60,585 nucleotides of DNA from Perkinsus olseni. Its lineage: Eukaryota; Perkinsozoa; Perkinsida; Perkinsidae. Made by a program: the position numbers and the translations under genes. The notes under the pieces were generated by a model. The model searched no databases. It worked only from the letters and a program-made list of their open reading frames with translations, and was not told the DNA's origin. The stretch covers positions 1 through 60,585 of the forward strand of contig JABANP010000312.1 of assembly GCA_013115135.1 (NCBI GenBank), given 5' to 3'. This document shows, piece after piece, positions 31,336 through 42,428 of this stretch (the first letter of the stretch is position 1; each line of letters opens with the position of its first letter).

Positions 31336-32061
31336 TCAGAGAAGTAGGGTACCGCTGGCGAAGTGCCCCACGTAGGACAAGGGTGCATTGCGGCCTCCTC
31401 TAAGAACCTTGAATGCGACGTCAAAGTCCCAACCTCCATCAACTCTGTTCATTGAGATTTTATTCTCCACCGACAAGACCAGATCCTTAGACCGGCTCAC
31501 GGTGTCAACAGTATAATAGAGGTTCATACCATTGGCAGTAGCAACGTCTTGGATACTGAACCAGGGTGTTTCTGATATAAAATAATCCGGCAGATAGCCC
31601 TTGACCCTAGATGCCATTACAGGATATGCAGAGCCATAGTCAGTGCCATTAAAGAGGATATCATCAGGGTTAACATGCCGGGTGAAGTTCATCCCGTTGT
31701 GATGATGAAAGAGCATATGAGCCAAGCCTGTGATGTCCACAGTAACATTAGGTGGATCAGCCGAGTCGGCAGCACCTTCTACTATATTCACCTCTATCTT
31801 CAAGTTACCTTCATATGCCAGGTCATTACTCTCAAGAATAACCCCGGCCTTACGGTGATTGAGCCCATCGACGGTACGGTCCTGTAGGCCATAGACGCAA
31901 GTAGAGTCTTGCACTCTGATCGTGCTGCCTACCAATGGGCCGAGACCACCATTGCAACCCGCCGGATGATCAGTAAGGATGGGCCGATCATCGGTCGATA
32001 GAGTCGACATCAATATGTAGGCGAACGACACGAAGATCCTGTTGGTGCAGCGGCGAGCCAT
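31336..32061 (-). CDS. Secreted protein of an unrecognised family
   Basis: The intact member of a tandem pair: 241 residues from the ATG at 32061, where similarity to the paralogue begins; an in-frame ATG at 32124 would add 21 residues. The N-terminus MARRCTNRIFVSFAYILMS has a hydrophobic core and reads as a signal peptide ending near STLS. The mature part has cysteines (GCNGG, STCVYG) and alternating polar and hydrophobic strands such as NLKIEVNIVEG and VTVDITGLAHML, so it is probably beta-rich. It has potential N-glycosylation sites (NVTV, NFTR, NGTD). No enzyme motif is visible. Family-wide conservation centres on GMNLYY and the GGWDFDV/DGWEFDV tail. Confidence 0.6.
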   Translation of the reverse strand: MARRCTNRIFVSFAYILMSTLSTDDRPILTDHPAGCNGGLGPLVGSTIRVQDSTCVYGLQDRTVDGLNHRKAGVILESNDLAYEGNLKIEVNIVEGAADSADPPNVTVDITGLAHMLFHHHNGMNFTRHVNPDDILFNGTDYGSAYPVMASRVKGYLPDYFISETPWFSIQDVATANGMNLYYTVDTVSRSKDLVLSVENKISMNRVDGGWDFDVAFKVLRGGRNAPLSYVGHFASGTLLL

Positions 32062-33434
32062 GCGGTATTGAAGAGGATTCGATAGGATAGAACTGCAAGG
32101 CACCATCATATACACGAAATGCATTTCATAACAGGAAAAGATAGATCTAGAATGCCAGGAGACCCTCGCAGAAACAATTCAGCCAGAATCCTACAATGAA
32201 CAAACATCCTGTGAGTAGCTCCGCTAAGAACGCACGTCCTCAGCTTATCTCAACATGCTCACGCGTACGGGGTAATAAGTTCTTTGGGACGGCGGCTATC
32301 TTAGCGGACAGCAGCTTCGGCGAGGTGACAGCGGGCTCCCCGAACATATGTGTCCAACATGAATGGTGGCATCAGCCAGAACTGCCCTTTGATGATATCC
32401 GGGAGCACTGTCCCCGATGGTGACACCATCCTCCGGCAGCGGCGTCCCTCAGCGAGAGTAAGAATTCCCGTATCTCCAAATATCTCTCAGAACCGCTTGT
32501 GACACTACGCTGCTGGTAGACCTAGCGGATCGCCTAGCTGGGAAACAGGATAGATATGTCACAGTATACTCCCCGAACGGGTGGGGAGGGGCGGATGAAG
32601 ATCTTTCGACTAGGTGGTCCAGACCACCGGAACCTGTCACGCCTCGAAAAGCTTGTGCGCACGTGCCTGTCCAGGCGTGACTCACAAGTCACGCCCCAGA
32701 GGTCTGCTCCTGCGTGCGGAGGTACGAACGGACACCGATGACCTAGATGACGATACACTTCGCGTATCGATACGAAGGGCGCATCAAGGCAAAAACAACT
32801 GTTGTCGGACTCAATGTTGAAGCTACGAGGGTTATTGCAGCGAGCCTTTTCCACTCTACTACCTTCACATCCATACCTGCGGGTGGTGTCATAGCCTGAG
32901 CTGCAACAACGGAGGCACGTAAATTCCCTGGGATGCCAGTCGACCACCCTCTGTCACGAGGGTCGCGGCATTACTAGAGCGAAAGATGATGATGATAATG
33001 ATGGCACAAAGATGAGGCCGTACTAATAAAAATGACCCTTCCACTAGCCTGTAACCACTCTCCAACCAAATAGTTCTGTGGTTGTAATGATGTACGCGTT
33101 GGGTAATGATCATGAGGTGACAAGAAGGCGGGCAGTAAGCATGTGGTACACTATATGCTTACCGTCGAAGGGTCCTTGCCGGCAGTGGAACCCTTCTCGC
33201 CGCTGAATGACAATGAATGCCCCATAGTTGCCCGAGATGGCATCAAGCCTTGATCACCAGAACCTATCGTAACAGCAACATACACTGTTCCCTCAGCTTG
33301 GAAGTACACCCACTAAGTCCACGATCGGCAATCGTACGATCACCCCGTGATGCCTCCACAGCGGCTATCACCGGTGCATAATTTCGGGTATGCCTGATGA
33401 GAACATACTAGAGCCCACTTCGTGCGGTGAGAAC
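32062..33434. other. Unresolved region, no confident gene
   Basis: Frames on both strands at 32534-32947 overlap each other without homology or clear exon signals. 32960-33010 and 33060-33110 have simple GAT/AAT-rich sequence. Nothing else recognised. Confidence 0.4.
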
Positions 33435-34541
33435 TCACTCATCGAGCACTACATGCGGATGCCGCCGGCCTGCAATGCAGTATTTTACTGCTTGTACATT
33501 GGGTGACGGGTTATTAGCAGTGGAGCCTTTGGGTAGCTGTAGTTCATCCTCAAGCTCATTGAAGAGGACGTTGATACTATCCTCATCTATAGAATCATCA
33601 TCAGCGATGTTATATACATGATGATTGTCCTAAGATAGAGTGCTCTGCGATCCCCGTACGATGAACTATTACCTTCAGCTTGGACCTTATCCTCCTCAAT
33701 AATGCAATAAGGGAATGCTCATGAGCAGACAGGTTGTTATCAATTATCTGCCTCATAATCCTAGTCTTTAACTCCGACAAACCATCAGATATGAATGTTC
33801 CAATCCACTGATTATCGTGCTCAACTGAAGCCCGCATGATAATGATGATCGGCCCCAAGAGTCCTACTATGCTGTGATCCCCGATGGTCATCCATTGTAT
33901 GACTCCTCGTACATGAGGTTCTCACTGATGACGACGACAGCCTCTTAGGCCCAACTGAGGACTGGCCGCTAGTCCGCTAAAGAACGATGATGAACCCTTT
34001 CCACAGATAAAGAATCAGTAATACCACAGTGGTAGTTGCACTGGTCTCTCTATTATTTCTCATCGCTGTTCGGTGTAGTTGCTTGCGGGTTCGGTCCACA
34101 TCATTTATCCTCCTTATCATATGCCATATATTGTTATAATGCGATGCTAGCACCTACTAGGTGCGGAGCTGGAGCTTCATAGCAACAAGCAGCCCAGTGG
34201 TCACCCTATCCTCTCTTCGTCGTCTTGAATCGGATATCCTCCTACTAAGGCTACTACCCCCCATCCCGTCATCTTGCCGCCGAAAACTTACACACCGCGC
34301 TGTCTTACCGGTCCCACAGGCCCCTATACGCCTCTTCCCCTACATCAGATGCTATCAACTACACACCTTCCCAGTACAATAGCAGTATTCCTACAGCGTG
34401 TGTCGTTGTATAGGGTATATCATCACTTAATGCACTACTGTGCTGTGCCCTAGATCCATACCCTGATGTCTGTACTACTGTTCTCGATGCGCTATCTTTT
34501 TCATTATACTCCTCCCCTGAATCACGTCGTGTTGTAACCAC
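33435..34541 (-). CDS. Unknown multi-exon protein, 3' end defined
   Basis: The last exon (about 33435-33595) encodes EDSINVLFNELEDELQLPKG and ends RRHPHVVLDE-stop. The exon before it (about 33680-33830) encodes GLSELKTRIMRQIIDNNLSA and HEHSLIALLRRIRSKLK. They join across a GTAATA...CTATAG intron of about 85 nt. An upstream exon near 34380-34540 encodes RRDSGEEYNEKD then HAVGILLLYWEG, joining EEAYRGLWDR across a 27-nt intron (GTGTGT...TGTAG). The middle and start are not resolved and no family is recognised. Confidence 0.4.
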
Positions 34542-34698
34542 AACTTCGCCTTATTACCTCCAGTCATAGCATCATCAGAGTCCATGCCATAGTAGAAGTA
34601 TCATGCGTCAATGCAAAAAGCGCTCGCCCATAGCTTATCGATTGTCGGCTGTAACATCGCGTTTGAGGATTTCCCTAAGGTAATTCGACCTCTTCACG

Positions 34699-35880
34699 AT
34701 GTCTACCGCTCGGCCCGTCGTATCAGTATACGATCTCTCCGGATCGTCGTCTAGCACTACTTGTGCTCCTACCGTCTTCCAGGCCCCTCTCAGGCCTGAC
34801 CTCGTGAGGTCCGTCCACTCCGCCATGGCCAAGAACAAGCGTCAGGCCCGCGGTGTTAAGTTCGAGGCCGGTTACGAGACCGCTGCCGCTTCTTGGGGTA
34901 CCGGTCGTGCCGTGTCTCGTATTCCCCGTGTCCCTGGCGGTGGTACTCATCGTTCGGGTCAGGGTGCCTTCGGTAACATGTGCCGTGGTGGTGGCATGTT
35001 CGCTCCCCTCAAGACCTGGAGGCGCTGGCATCGTAAGTCTAACTTGACCGAGAAGCGTCATGCTATGGCTTCCGCCATTGCTGCCTCTGCCTTGCCTCCT
35101 CTTGTTATGGCCCGTGGTCATCGCATTGGTGAGGTTCCTGAGCTCCCTCTTGTCCTCTCCCAGGGTGTTGAGTCCGTCCAGAAGACTAAGGAGGCCATTG
35201 CCGTTCTTGAGGCTCTTGGTGCTGGTGCCGATCTCCAGAAGGTCAAGGATTCCAAGAAGATCCGTGCTGGTGCCGGCAAGATGCGTAACCGTCGTTACGT
35301 CATGCGCCGTGGTCCTCTCGTTGTCTACTCTGAGGATGATGGTCTTACCAAGGCCTTCCGTAACATCCCCGGCATCGAGCTCTGCCAGGTTGATCGTCTC
35401 AACCTCTTGCAGGTTGCCCCCGGTGGCACTTTCGGCCGTTTCATCATCTGGACCCAGCCCGCCTTCGACCACCTTCAGCAGCTCTTCGGTTCCTACAGGT
35501 CCGGTGCTGCCCTTAAGTCTGGTTACAGGCTCCCCAGGCCTTTGATGAGCAACGCTGATGTCGCTAAGATCATCAACTCTGAGGAGGTCCAGGCTGTCTG
35601 CCGTCCTGCCCTTGCCCCCGCTCGCCGTGTTGGCCAGAAGAAGAACGCCCTTAAGAACCGCCAGATGATGGCCAAGCTCAACCCCGGTGCTCTTCATCGC
35701 GCCAAGCTGCGTGCCCAGGCCCAGCAGGAGGGTACTCAGGCCCACGCCCAGAAGGTCGCCGCTATTCGTGCTCGCGCTGAGCAGGCCAAGAAGAGCTCTA
35801 AGATTGGCAAGACTTTCTACGAGGAGCTCACTGCTGCCTATCAGCCGTCCGTCGAGAGCGAGTCTGAGGACGAGGAGTAA
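34699..35880 (+). CDS. RPL4: 60S ribosomal protein L4 (uL4)
   Basis: A 393-residue intronless gene. uL4 is a core protein of the large subunit whose loop lines the peptide exit tunnel. Recognisable are RPDLVRSVHSAMAKNKRQA near residues 30-50, the tunnel-loop region AASWGTGRAVSRIPRVPGGG THRSGQGAFGNMCRGGG (about 67-103), KTWRRWHRK, and RQMMAKLNPGALHRAK in the eukaryotic C-terminal extension. It ends in an acidic SESEDEE tail. Length fits eukaryotic L4. Codon use is strongly biased (GGT, CGT, AAG, CTC), as in highly expressed genes. This bias keeps an antisense frame of 443 codons open, which is not a gene. Confidence 0.97.
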   Translation: MSTARPVVSVYDLSGSSSSTTCAPTVFQAPLRPDLVRSVHSAMAKNKRQARGVKFEAGYETAAASWGTGRAVSRIPRVPGGGTHRSGQGAFGNMCRGGGMFAPLKTWRRWHRKSNLTEKRHAMASAIAASALPPLVMARGHRIGEVPELPLVLSQGVESVQKTKEAIAVLEALGAGADLQKVKDSKKIRAGAGKMRNRRYVMRRGPLVVYSEDDGLTKAFRNIPGIELCQVDRLNLLQVAPGGTFGRFIIWTQPAFDHLQQLFGSYRSGAALKSGYRLPRPLMSNADVAKIINSEEVQAVCRPALAPARRVGQKKNALKNRQMMAKLNPGALHRAKLRAQAQQEGTQAHAQKVAAIRARAEQAKKSSKIGKTFYEELTAAYQPSVESESEDEE

Positions 35881-36039
35881 ATTTAAGTCGTACGACGAAG
35901 TGTATCTCAGGGTATAAGAGCGTTTGATGATACCGCAAGAGGTAGATGTATACACGTGTTGTGTTCTATGTTGATATAGTTGGGGGGAAGGTATTAGCCA
36001 GAGTTCGCGGGTTTTCCGTACAGTTGGTAGTTCATCGGG

Positions 36040-38158
36040 ATGCCCTCGAGTCAAAAGAGGTTGAATGATGGTCTGAAGGGTAAACGAGGCAGTGATAAGA
36101 GTCCGGTAGCGTCAGTGTCCAAGAAGGCTCGTACCACTGAACCGTGGATCAAAGTGACGGATGCTCTCACATCGGAGGATGATGAAATGTCCCTGGAGGA
36201 GTGTTGCAAGAGAGGAAAACTGCTGCAAACTCTTCTCAAGGGCAGCGGATACATCAGAGACGGCTTCATAACAGAGCACTACCTAAAGGGCCGTCCACTA
36301 GTATTGAGAGATGGGGTGCAACAGGAGATGTACTGGATGATATATGTTCACAATATCTAGCTGGCTTGGACGTAGAACAGATGCTACAGGCGTCTCCTAG
36401 TGATGTTATACATACTTGGTTAACCCCTACTGGGCAATTCTCTGACGAACCTGCCAGTAGTATTGAATTGCACCACCCATCAGCAGCGGTAGCGGCACTA
36501 AAAGCAGGGGCTCAATTGTAGTGTGGGAGGATGGCTATATCACACTGATTTAGATGGACACCTTAATAGGTACTTCCCTGCTCCGCAGCCACTAACGGAT
36601 CTCATGTGTACATCGATAGCAGAGGGCTTGGGAGTACCTAAAGCCTGTGGAGAGTATGCTGATCACACTAAGCGGAGTGAGATAGAGACTTTTGTGTGTC
36701 GTAAAGGCCATACTACTGATTGGCATACGGATTTCCAAACTAACTTCACTATTCAACTTAGTGGACGGAAGAAGTGGAGTCTCAAGGTGTGTAGAGGAGT
36801 AGTATTTAGTGAAGTACGTACTTATCAGGCATCATCAACTGAATGTTATCCCATAAGAGGGAGGTCGCCACACTTTGCAACATCATCCAATCATGAACAG
36901 CAACTCAAGTCAGCTAGGATGCAACACTCGGAAGCACAGTATCGTCCGCCGGATGAGTGAGCACCAACTTCAGCTGCTCCTAACATGGTATCCACAGGTA
37001 TGCCCATGCGCATAGGTACTTTGCTGATGCCGAGGAGATCATCCTATCCCCGGGTGATGTTTTGTTCCACCCCGCTGGTGTATGGCATAAAGTGGAGAGT
37101 CTGGATGATGAGAATATTGCTATTAACATATCTATCATAGCGTTACGTTGGGCTGATATCATAGCAGGTGCTGTTAAACAGTTGTTGCTGCAGAGACCGG
37201 CCCTAGTATGGCCAGTAGCCGCCTTGCCATCGAGGGCATCATTGGAGGGACAACTCAAGGCACTTATGGCGAGTGAAGTGAAGCCTGTACTCGATAGTCT
37301 ATCAGCTCGTGAAATGGCAAGTGGAGTGGAAGGGTAAGTCGTATGGCGATAGATTGAAGTTGGTGAGCATGTAAAGAGTGCACCTTAGGGCATTACCCAA
37401 GCTATTAGATTTAACGAAGCCAGCTGAAGTGCGAATGCAGCTAGCTGATATCCTGTCTACTATTGCACCCTTGGATAGTAGTGATGTCTTTGTGTTCAAT
37501 AGATTGGCTACTGTTGTAGAGGCGCCTGAAGGGTAAGATGGAAAGGACATCACTGTGGTTGTGTAGGGTACTGATAATAGGTGTGAATTGGATACCGCGG
37601 ACCTAGAGGAGGAGGATGGGGACGATGACGTGGATAGCGATGATGAGGATGACTTGCCGGAAATACGATTACGCGATGATGCCGAGATTGAAGCTGCCCG
37701 ACGCCCAGGGACGGCTGATATCGATGAGGATAATGGGGAGGAGATGGTAGAAGAGGACTCCAAGCTATACTCCCTACACCTCAACTATTGCCGGGATGAC
37801 ACGAACTTCGATGACCTTGTCCGTGTTATAATAAAGGTACTACAGGGTCAATGTGACCAGAGCGGTTCTTAATCGGTTCTCTCTCTTGCCCCACGGAGCA
37901 GGCTTCCCAACCTCTGGGCTGATGTGTAGCCATCAGGTCCCTTCTGAGCTGGTACCACTTATGACATGGTTACAGCGTCATCATACTACATTAACCGTCA
38001 CGCCGGCAACATTCAAAGCGTCCGATCTGGAGAAGTGTAGCCGGGAGCAGCAACAGCAAGAGGATGATGAGGACTGCGAATCCTGCTCCAAAGAACTCAT
38101 CGACCTGCTCTTGTCCGTCGGCCTCTGTGCAGGTTGGTTCTACCGCCAACACTCATAG
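36040..38158 (+). CDS. JmjC/cupin-like hydroxylase or demethylase family protein, multi-exon
   Basis: A Fe(II)/2-oxoglutarate oxygenase-type fold. The N-terminal exon has a basic region with a possible nuclear signal (KGKRGSDK, KKARTTEPW), then HYLKGRPLVLRDG, the usual entry to JmjC cupin domains. The central exon has TTDWHTDFQTNFTIQLSGRK with the HxD iron ligands, and the next has ILSPGDVLFHPAGVWHKVES carrying the distal His. The C-terminus is very acidic (EEEDGDDDVDSDDEDD) and ends near 38158. NO66/MINA53-like ribosomal oxygenases and Cupin_8 proteins share this layout; the substrate is not inferable. Introns are short, but two junctions (near 36300 and 36515) were not resolved to the base. 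Confidence 0.7.
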
Positions 38159-38317
38159 TTGTACATCATTAACAGCCTTCAACGTTACTTCATTACCGGT
38201 TTCTCGTCATGCACACGACTAACCCATGGCTGTGTATGAGTCGTAGGGGTCTCATGGATGTAGTCGTTGGCGTACCTGCTAGTTTTTTGTGGATCCCGCC
38301 GCCCTCCTCATCTGCCG

Positions 38318-38956
38318 ATGTTCCGTTCCCGAGAACTCTCCTACGCCTTGGCGCGCACTCTGGATAAAGAGAAAGACCACGTGAAGAGGAATGTCTTGTA
38401 GTAGTCTTAAGAACAACAGCACTCCTGCTCCCATACCATCCGAACCACCATCATCGGCATTCAGACTAGTGACTGATGATGGCATGGTCGTAGCAGCGGC
38501 GAGGGCTTCATCGGATGAATCCTCGAAGACTATCGGAGCTGTTGCTGCTAATGTTTATATGGAGTATAAGGTAATCATCACCATACCCGTCGAGGATCAT
38601 CATCTTATCGCCCTTCCCTTCCTCTCTTCAGTGCACGGAGAATGCTCTAGGATCAGCTCTGACATCACTCTTGATGCAGTGTGAATACAGTCCTGGCCAG
38701 AAGACGGCCGTTAGGGTCACTCCATTCGCCCAATCAGAGTGTGAAGATGATCCGATGCTAGTCCTACTGGCTGTGGTTGGACGAGATGAAGGGGAGTACT
38801 ACAGGGAAGGGGCTATATTATCTTACGTTACGTCACAATGCTAGTTACGATAGGCTTGAAGAAGTCGGATCGAGGGTTGCTACGGATCTGGCTTTCCTCA
38901 AGGATGAAGTATTCAATAAAATGATAAGGGAGCCGTTACCCTCCGATGGTCCCTGA
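38318..38956 (+). CDS. Roadblock/LC7-domain protein, LAMTOR2-like
   Basis: The model starts MFRSRELSYALARTLDKEK, then has SAFRLVTDDGMVVAAARA, TIGAVAANVYMEYK, SALTSLLMQCEYSPGQK and MLVLLAVVGRDE, and ends SRVATDLAFLKDEVF...SDGP-stop. Order and spacing match LAMTOR2/p14 (MLRPKALTQVL..., ...AAIASNIWAAYD..., ...ILMDCMEG...), a Ragulator scaffold on lysosomes that acts in TORC1 signalling. At least three introns interrupt it; the last junction, before LRHNASYDRLEEV, is not resolved. A different roadblock protein such as dynein light chain LC7 is possible. Confidence 0.5.
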
Positions 38957-39140
38957 GGATCGTATGATGATGATGATGCATAGCCGTAGTAGCATTTTCA
39001 CCTTTATGTATCATTAGTTTCATCATCTCTGTCATCATCATCTACACCACCATAACCCAAGACGATCGATGTCTAGTTAATACATGATCATACCAGTGGC
39101 CCCTCCCCAGCTGTAAACACTCCCCTCCTTTCATTTCCTA

Positions 39141-39971
39141 ATGCCAGCTGCGTCATACCACACACCAATAGTTGATGCTAATATGCAAGCTCGGCAGTAG
39201 GATTGGTACTACTGGGTAACAGGAATTGTGGGAGAATTGCTATAGGTATGCCAGGGAGTCGGTACTGCCAGTATTGGTGCCTGCTATAGAGGCTCTGCTG
39301 AAGGAAGTGAAGGCCAATGGACATCTCACCTACTGGATTAAGAAAAGGGTCATGCGCGCCGCCTGCGCAGCAGTAGTAGAAGTGGAAGTCCATTTCAGGA
39401 TGCGGAACGTAGTGCTGCCTCCAGTGCTCGTCGTGCTAGACGAAGCACCATGAAGAAACGGACTCCAGGCCGCAAAAGTCTTGGGCAAGTGGTACCTGGT
39501 AGTGCCGCTGCTACAAGGCGTACTAGCAGTAGTAGTAAGAGCAACAGTGGCGCCCTGAGGCCCCCTGACTCGGACTGTCATTCTATTGCATCAACATCAC
39601 TCATATCGTCTGTGGAGGGTAGCTGTGCTGATGATGCCATATCCCGGGCTGCTGCTGCTGTCAGTGAGGAGCAGAATGATGAGGGGGAGACCCTCAATTT
39701 CGACCCACTGGTATGGATAGCTAACTACCTCAAGGAACACAATAGTCATCATCATCAACAGCATGACCATCACCCTTGTGAGGATAATGAGCCCCCGCCA
39801 CTAGCAGCATGGCTGCCATGCTACCGGATGTCGTCGATGATACTGTTGCTAGTGTTGATGTTATCGAAGGGGCAACTGGACACGTGGGCAAAGAGCCAGG
39901 TATGGACCATCGAGTACCGTCATCCCCTTGCTGCATTACCATTGCCTTTCAGAATCCTGTCCGATCGCTGA
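39141..39971 (+). CDS. DPY30-motif protein with an interrupted motif
   Basis: Exons 39141-39196, 39246-39306 and 39348-39971 join in phase to give 246 residues. Residues 20-39 (YARESVLPVLVPAIEALLKE) form the first helix of a DPY30-type dimerisation motif. An Arg/Ser-rich insert of more than 100 residues follows, and only then FDPLVWIANYLKEHN, the second helix, and a His-rich stretch. In canonical DPY30 motifs the two helices are a few residues apart. Such motifs dock amphipathic anchoring helices in COMPASS, radial spokes and related complexes. The third exon is the least certain; an unseen intron could remove part of the insert. Confidence 0.55.
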
Positions 39972-40181
39972 GGACTAGGCAGAACAAGTTATCTGATTGA
40001 CCACCACGCTGATTCATGTATTTGATCACCATGCTACTTCTACTACCCTCTTGCTGCTGCTGCTTCGGGTGGTGGTGTTGCCTACCCTCACTACTCCCTC
40101 TATGTCTCTACTTGTGTATACTCCTTGCCAGCTTGTGTTAGCCTCATCATACTCTATCCGCATATAGTTTATTTCTATCAT

Positions 40182-42011
40182 ATGCACTTCATGCAGGGAC
40201 AGCAGCAACAGCAGCATCTTCGGCAGCCCCCCTGCTCTACTATGTTCATTGCTAGGACGTCCATGACTACTCCGGCTGCTGCTGCCCCTCCTCCTCCCTC
40301 GCCAGCAACTACAACATCCCTCCGATTTAGTTCTCCACCGCTCAGTCACCATCGGCCTCAACAGCAGCAGCAGCAGTCATTTCGATGGAGTACTGGTGTT
40401 CCATCGGCGCCACCGCCTTCTCCTGCTCCTGCTGTTAATCAGCGGCAGCCACCCTCGCAACGGCACACGGCAGTCAATACCGGTGGTGCTCTACGCATGG
40501 ATGCACGACCCCCGCAGAAGCTAAAAGGAAGCTCATCCTCTTCTCCTTCTGCTGCAAGCAGAGTCAATAATAATAATCATCATCAACACCATCATCATCA
40601 TCGACCCCCTTCTGCAGCTGGTAGGAGTCCAACGGCAAGAGGACCAGCAGCGGTTCCGCCGAGAAGGAATGGACCCCAGACCAACCCCACGATTCCATTG
40701 AAAAGAAGGCGGTCCCAGACGATAGCATCGCCTCCTCTATCAGATGGTGTGTTGAGTCGCAAAGCATTGCGACCAACAACAACAACGCCCCCTGTTAACC
40801 TGAGCCATCCTATCGGATTGAGTACCACCCGTGCAGGGTTGCGAGGGCCGTTGCCACCGCCGAGATCACTTCAGCAACATCATCGGTCTCATGCCTCCAA
40901 CAATAAGGCTTCAATCAGGGTTGGTCAGGTGCCAGACGGTAAAGGGCAGTGTAGTGGTAGTAGGGCTGGTGGTAGTAGTAGTACTAGCTTCGCCCCTCGG
41001 TACGCCCCTAAAGGTCGTCATGCAGATAAGCGTAGTAGCGGTTCTTTGGGGGTTCATACTAATGAATGTCCCGTTAAACACAAGTGGGTTGATGATGGTA
41101 GTAGTAGTAGGAGCAGTGCCCATACTAGCAGTCATCAACAGGGATCAGCTGGTGGCCATGAGCCAGCAGGCCACCATGAGGGGCCCTCCTCTCGGCGTGG
41201 TGGTCAGTGTCCAGTCTGTGCGGCATTACTCGAACCTCATGCTACCAGAGCTAGAGAGAATAATCTAAAGTTACTGACGACTGCTCTTGATGTACCACCT
41301 GATGCTAGGACGATAACCCTGCGTTATGGTTGCCGATATGGTCATAAGTTTACCCAGTCTCAGAATGTATCAGCCCCCTATGATAAGCCTCTATCATGCC
41401 CTGACTGTAGGCTGGCTAAGGCACCACCTCCCTTGAGGTGTTCTGGTGGTATATTTCGTAGTAAATCGGGTAGTAGGAGTGGTGGTACCTCCTCCTCCTC
41501 CCGAGGACCGGTGGACCCCCTGTCTGGTTTGACCCCTCGAGAGCGACAAGCAGCTGCCTTAAAGGCTGCTAGGATGGAGTATCAAGCATCCTTACATAAG
41601 GGAGTATCCCTTCAACATCAGACCGTGGAAACAACCGCTAAGGTTAATCAATTGGTTACTCGTTTAAAGTCACAGGTGCCTAGCACACGTGAACAGGTGG
41701 TTTTGGGTATTGTGGAATGCCCCGATGAATTAGGATTATGGCCTCTATTACGGAGTCTACTGGATCTACAACCCCAGCCTGGCCAAACCGAGGTGGATAA
41801 GGACCGGGTAGTACTAGTGGCAGGGCATTTTATGTAGTATCACATCTTCTCTCAGTTGTACCGACGGGCGGCGCTTCTATGTCACCCAGATAAGTGTGAT
41901 CATGAACGTGCTAAGGAAGCCTTTGCGAAGCTTAGTGCTGAGTATGCAGCCTCCAACAATGCTGCTAACAACAATCGTAGTACCACTACTGTTGTGACTA
42001 CTACCCGCTGA
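40182..42011 (+). CDS. Low-complexity protein with zinc-binding cysteines and C-terminal J domain
   Basis: The first 350 residues are rich in Gln, Pro, Ser and Asn. A block with CPVCAALLEPHA, then RYGCRYGHKF and LSCPDCRLAK could hold one or two zinc ions. The C-terminal exon, joined in phase across the intron 41808-41855, encodes LYRRAALLCHPDKCDHERAK with the HPD triad and ends ...VVTTTR-stop. That is helix II, the HPD loop and helix III of a DnaJ domain, which would stimulate an Hsp70. The ATG at 40182 is the first good in-frame start, but CATGCAG nearby could be a splice acceptor. A partner chaperone is not predictable. Confidence 0.65.
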
Positions 42012-42428
42012 TCATGATGATCGAGGGTCTAGGCTTCGTCTACTGCTCCTCCGCCGCCTCCGGGTGTTGGCATTCTTCCGTGTAACATGGTCCTCACTGG
42101 TATTAGTTTTATTGTGCCTCACTTTTGCTTGTCGATTGTTTGAAAGTCTCAGCTCTCCTCCTCCTGAGTTCGGGGCCATACCTCTCAAAGGGCTCAGGAG
42201 GACACTTTTGAGTATCGGGAACCAGTAGTAGTTGTTATTGAACCATTATTATCAGTATTGCTCTTCATGTATCATCATCATCATTATCATAGTAAGCTGC
42301 TGCTGAACACTATGTATAACTGTAGTATAACAACAACACTGTAGATGATGGAAGACTGATGTCCTATTGTGTTAAGTGAAGCAGAAGCATGCTGCTCAAC
42401 GTGTTAGCGTTCGTTCATACCCGAATCG
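42012..42428. other. Intergenic region
   Basis: CAT/ATT-rich spacer between two plus-strand genes; no feature recognised. Confidence 0.5.

Noticed and set aside
34261..34330. P-loop ATPase motif (GACGTGKT) on the minus strand
   Set aside because: It appears only if the reading continues across GACCG|GTAAGAC. The neighbouring exon frame (EEAYRGLWDR) and the donor GTAAGA indicate an exon end instead.
34600..34698. Relict spliced leader upstream of RPL4 indicating retroposition
   Set aside because: No stretch resembling CCGTAGCC...GGCTCAAG was found before the start codon.
34723..36054. 443-codon open frame antisense to RPL4
   Set aside because: It mirrors the strongly biased codons of RPL4 on the other strand, is low-complexity (Leu/Gly/Thr-rich) and has no homology.
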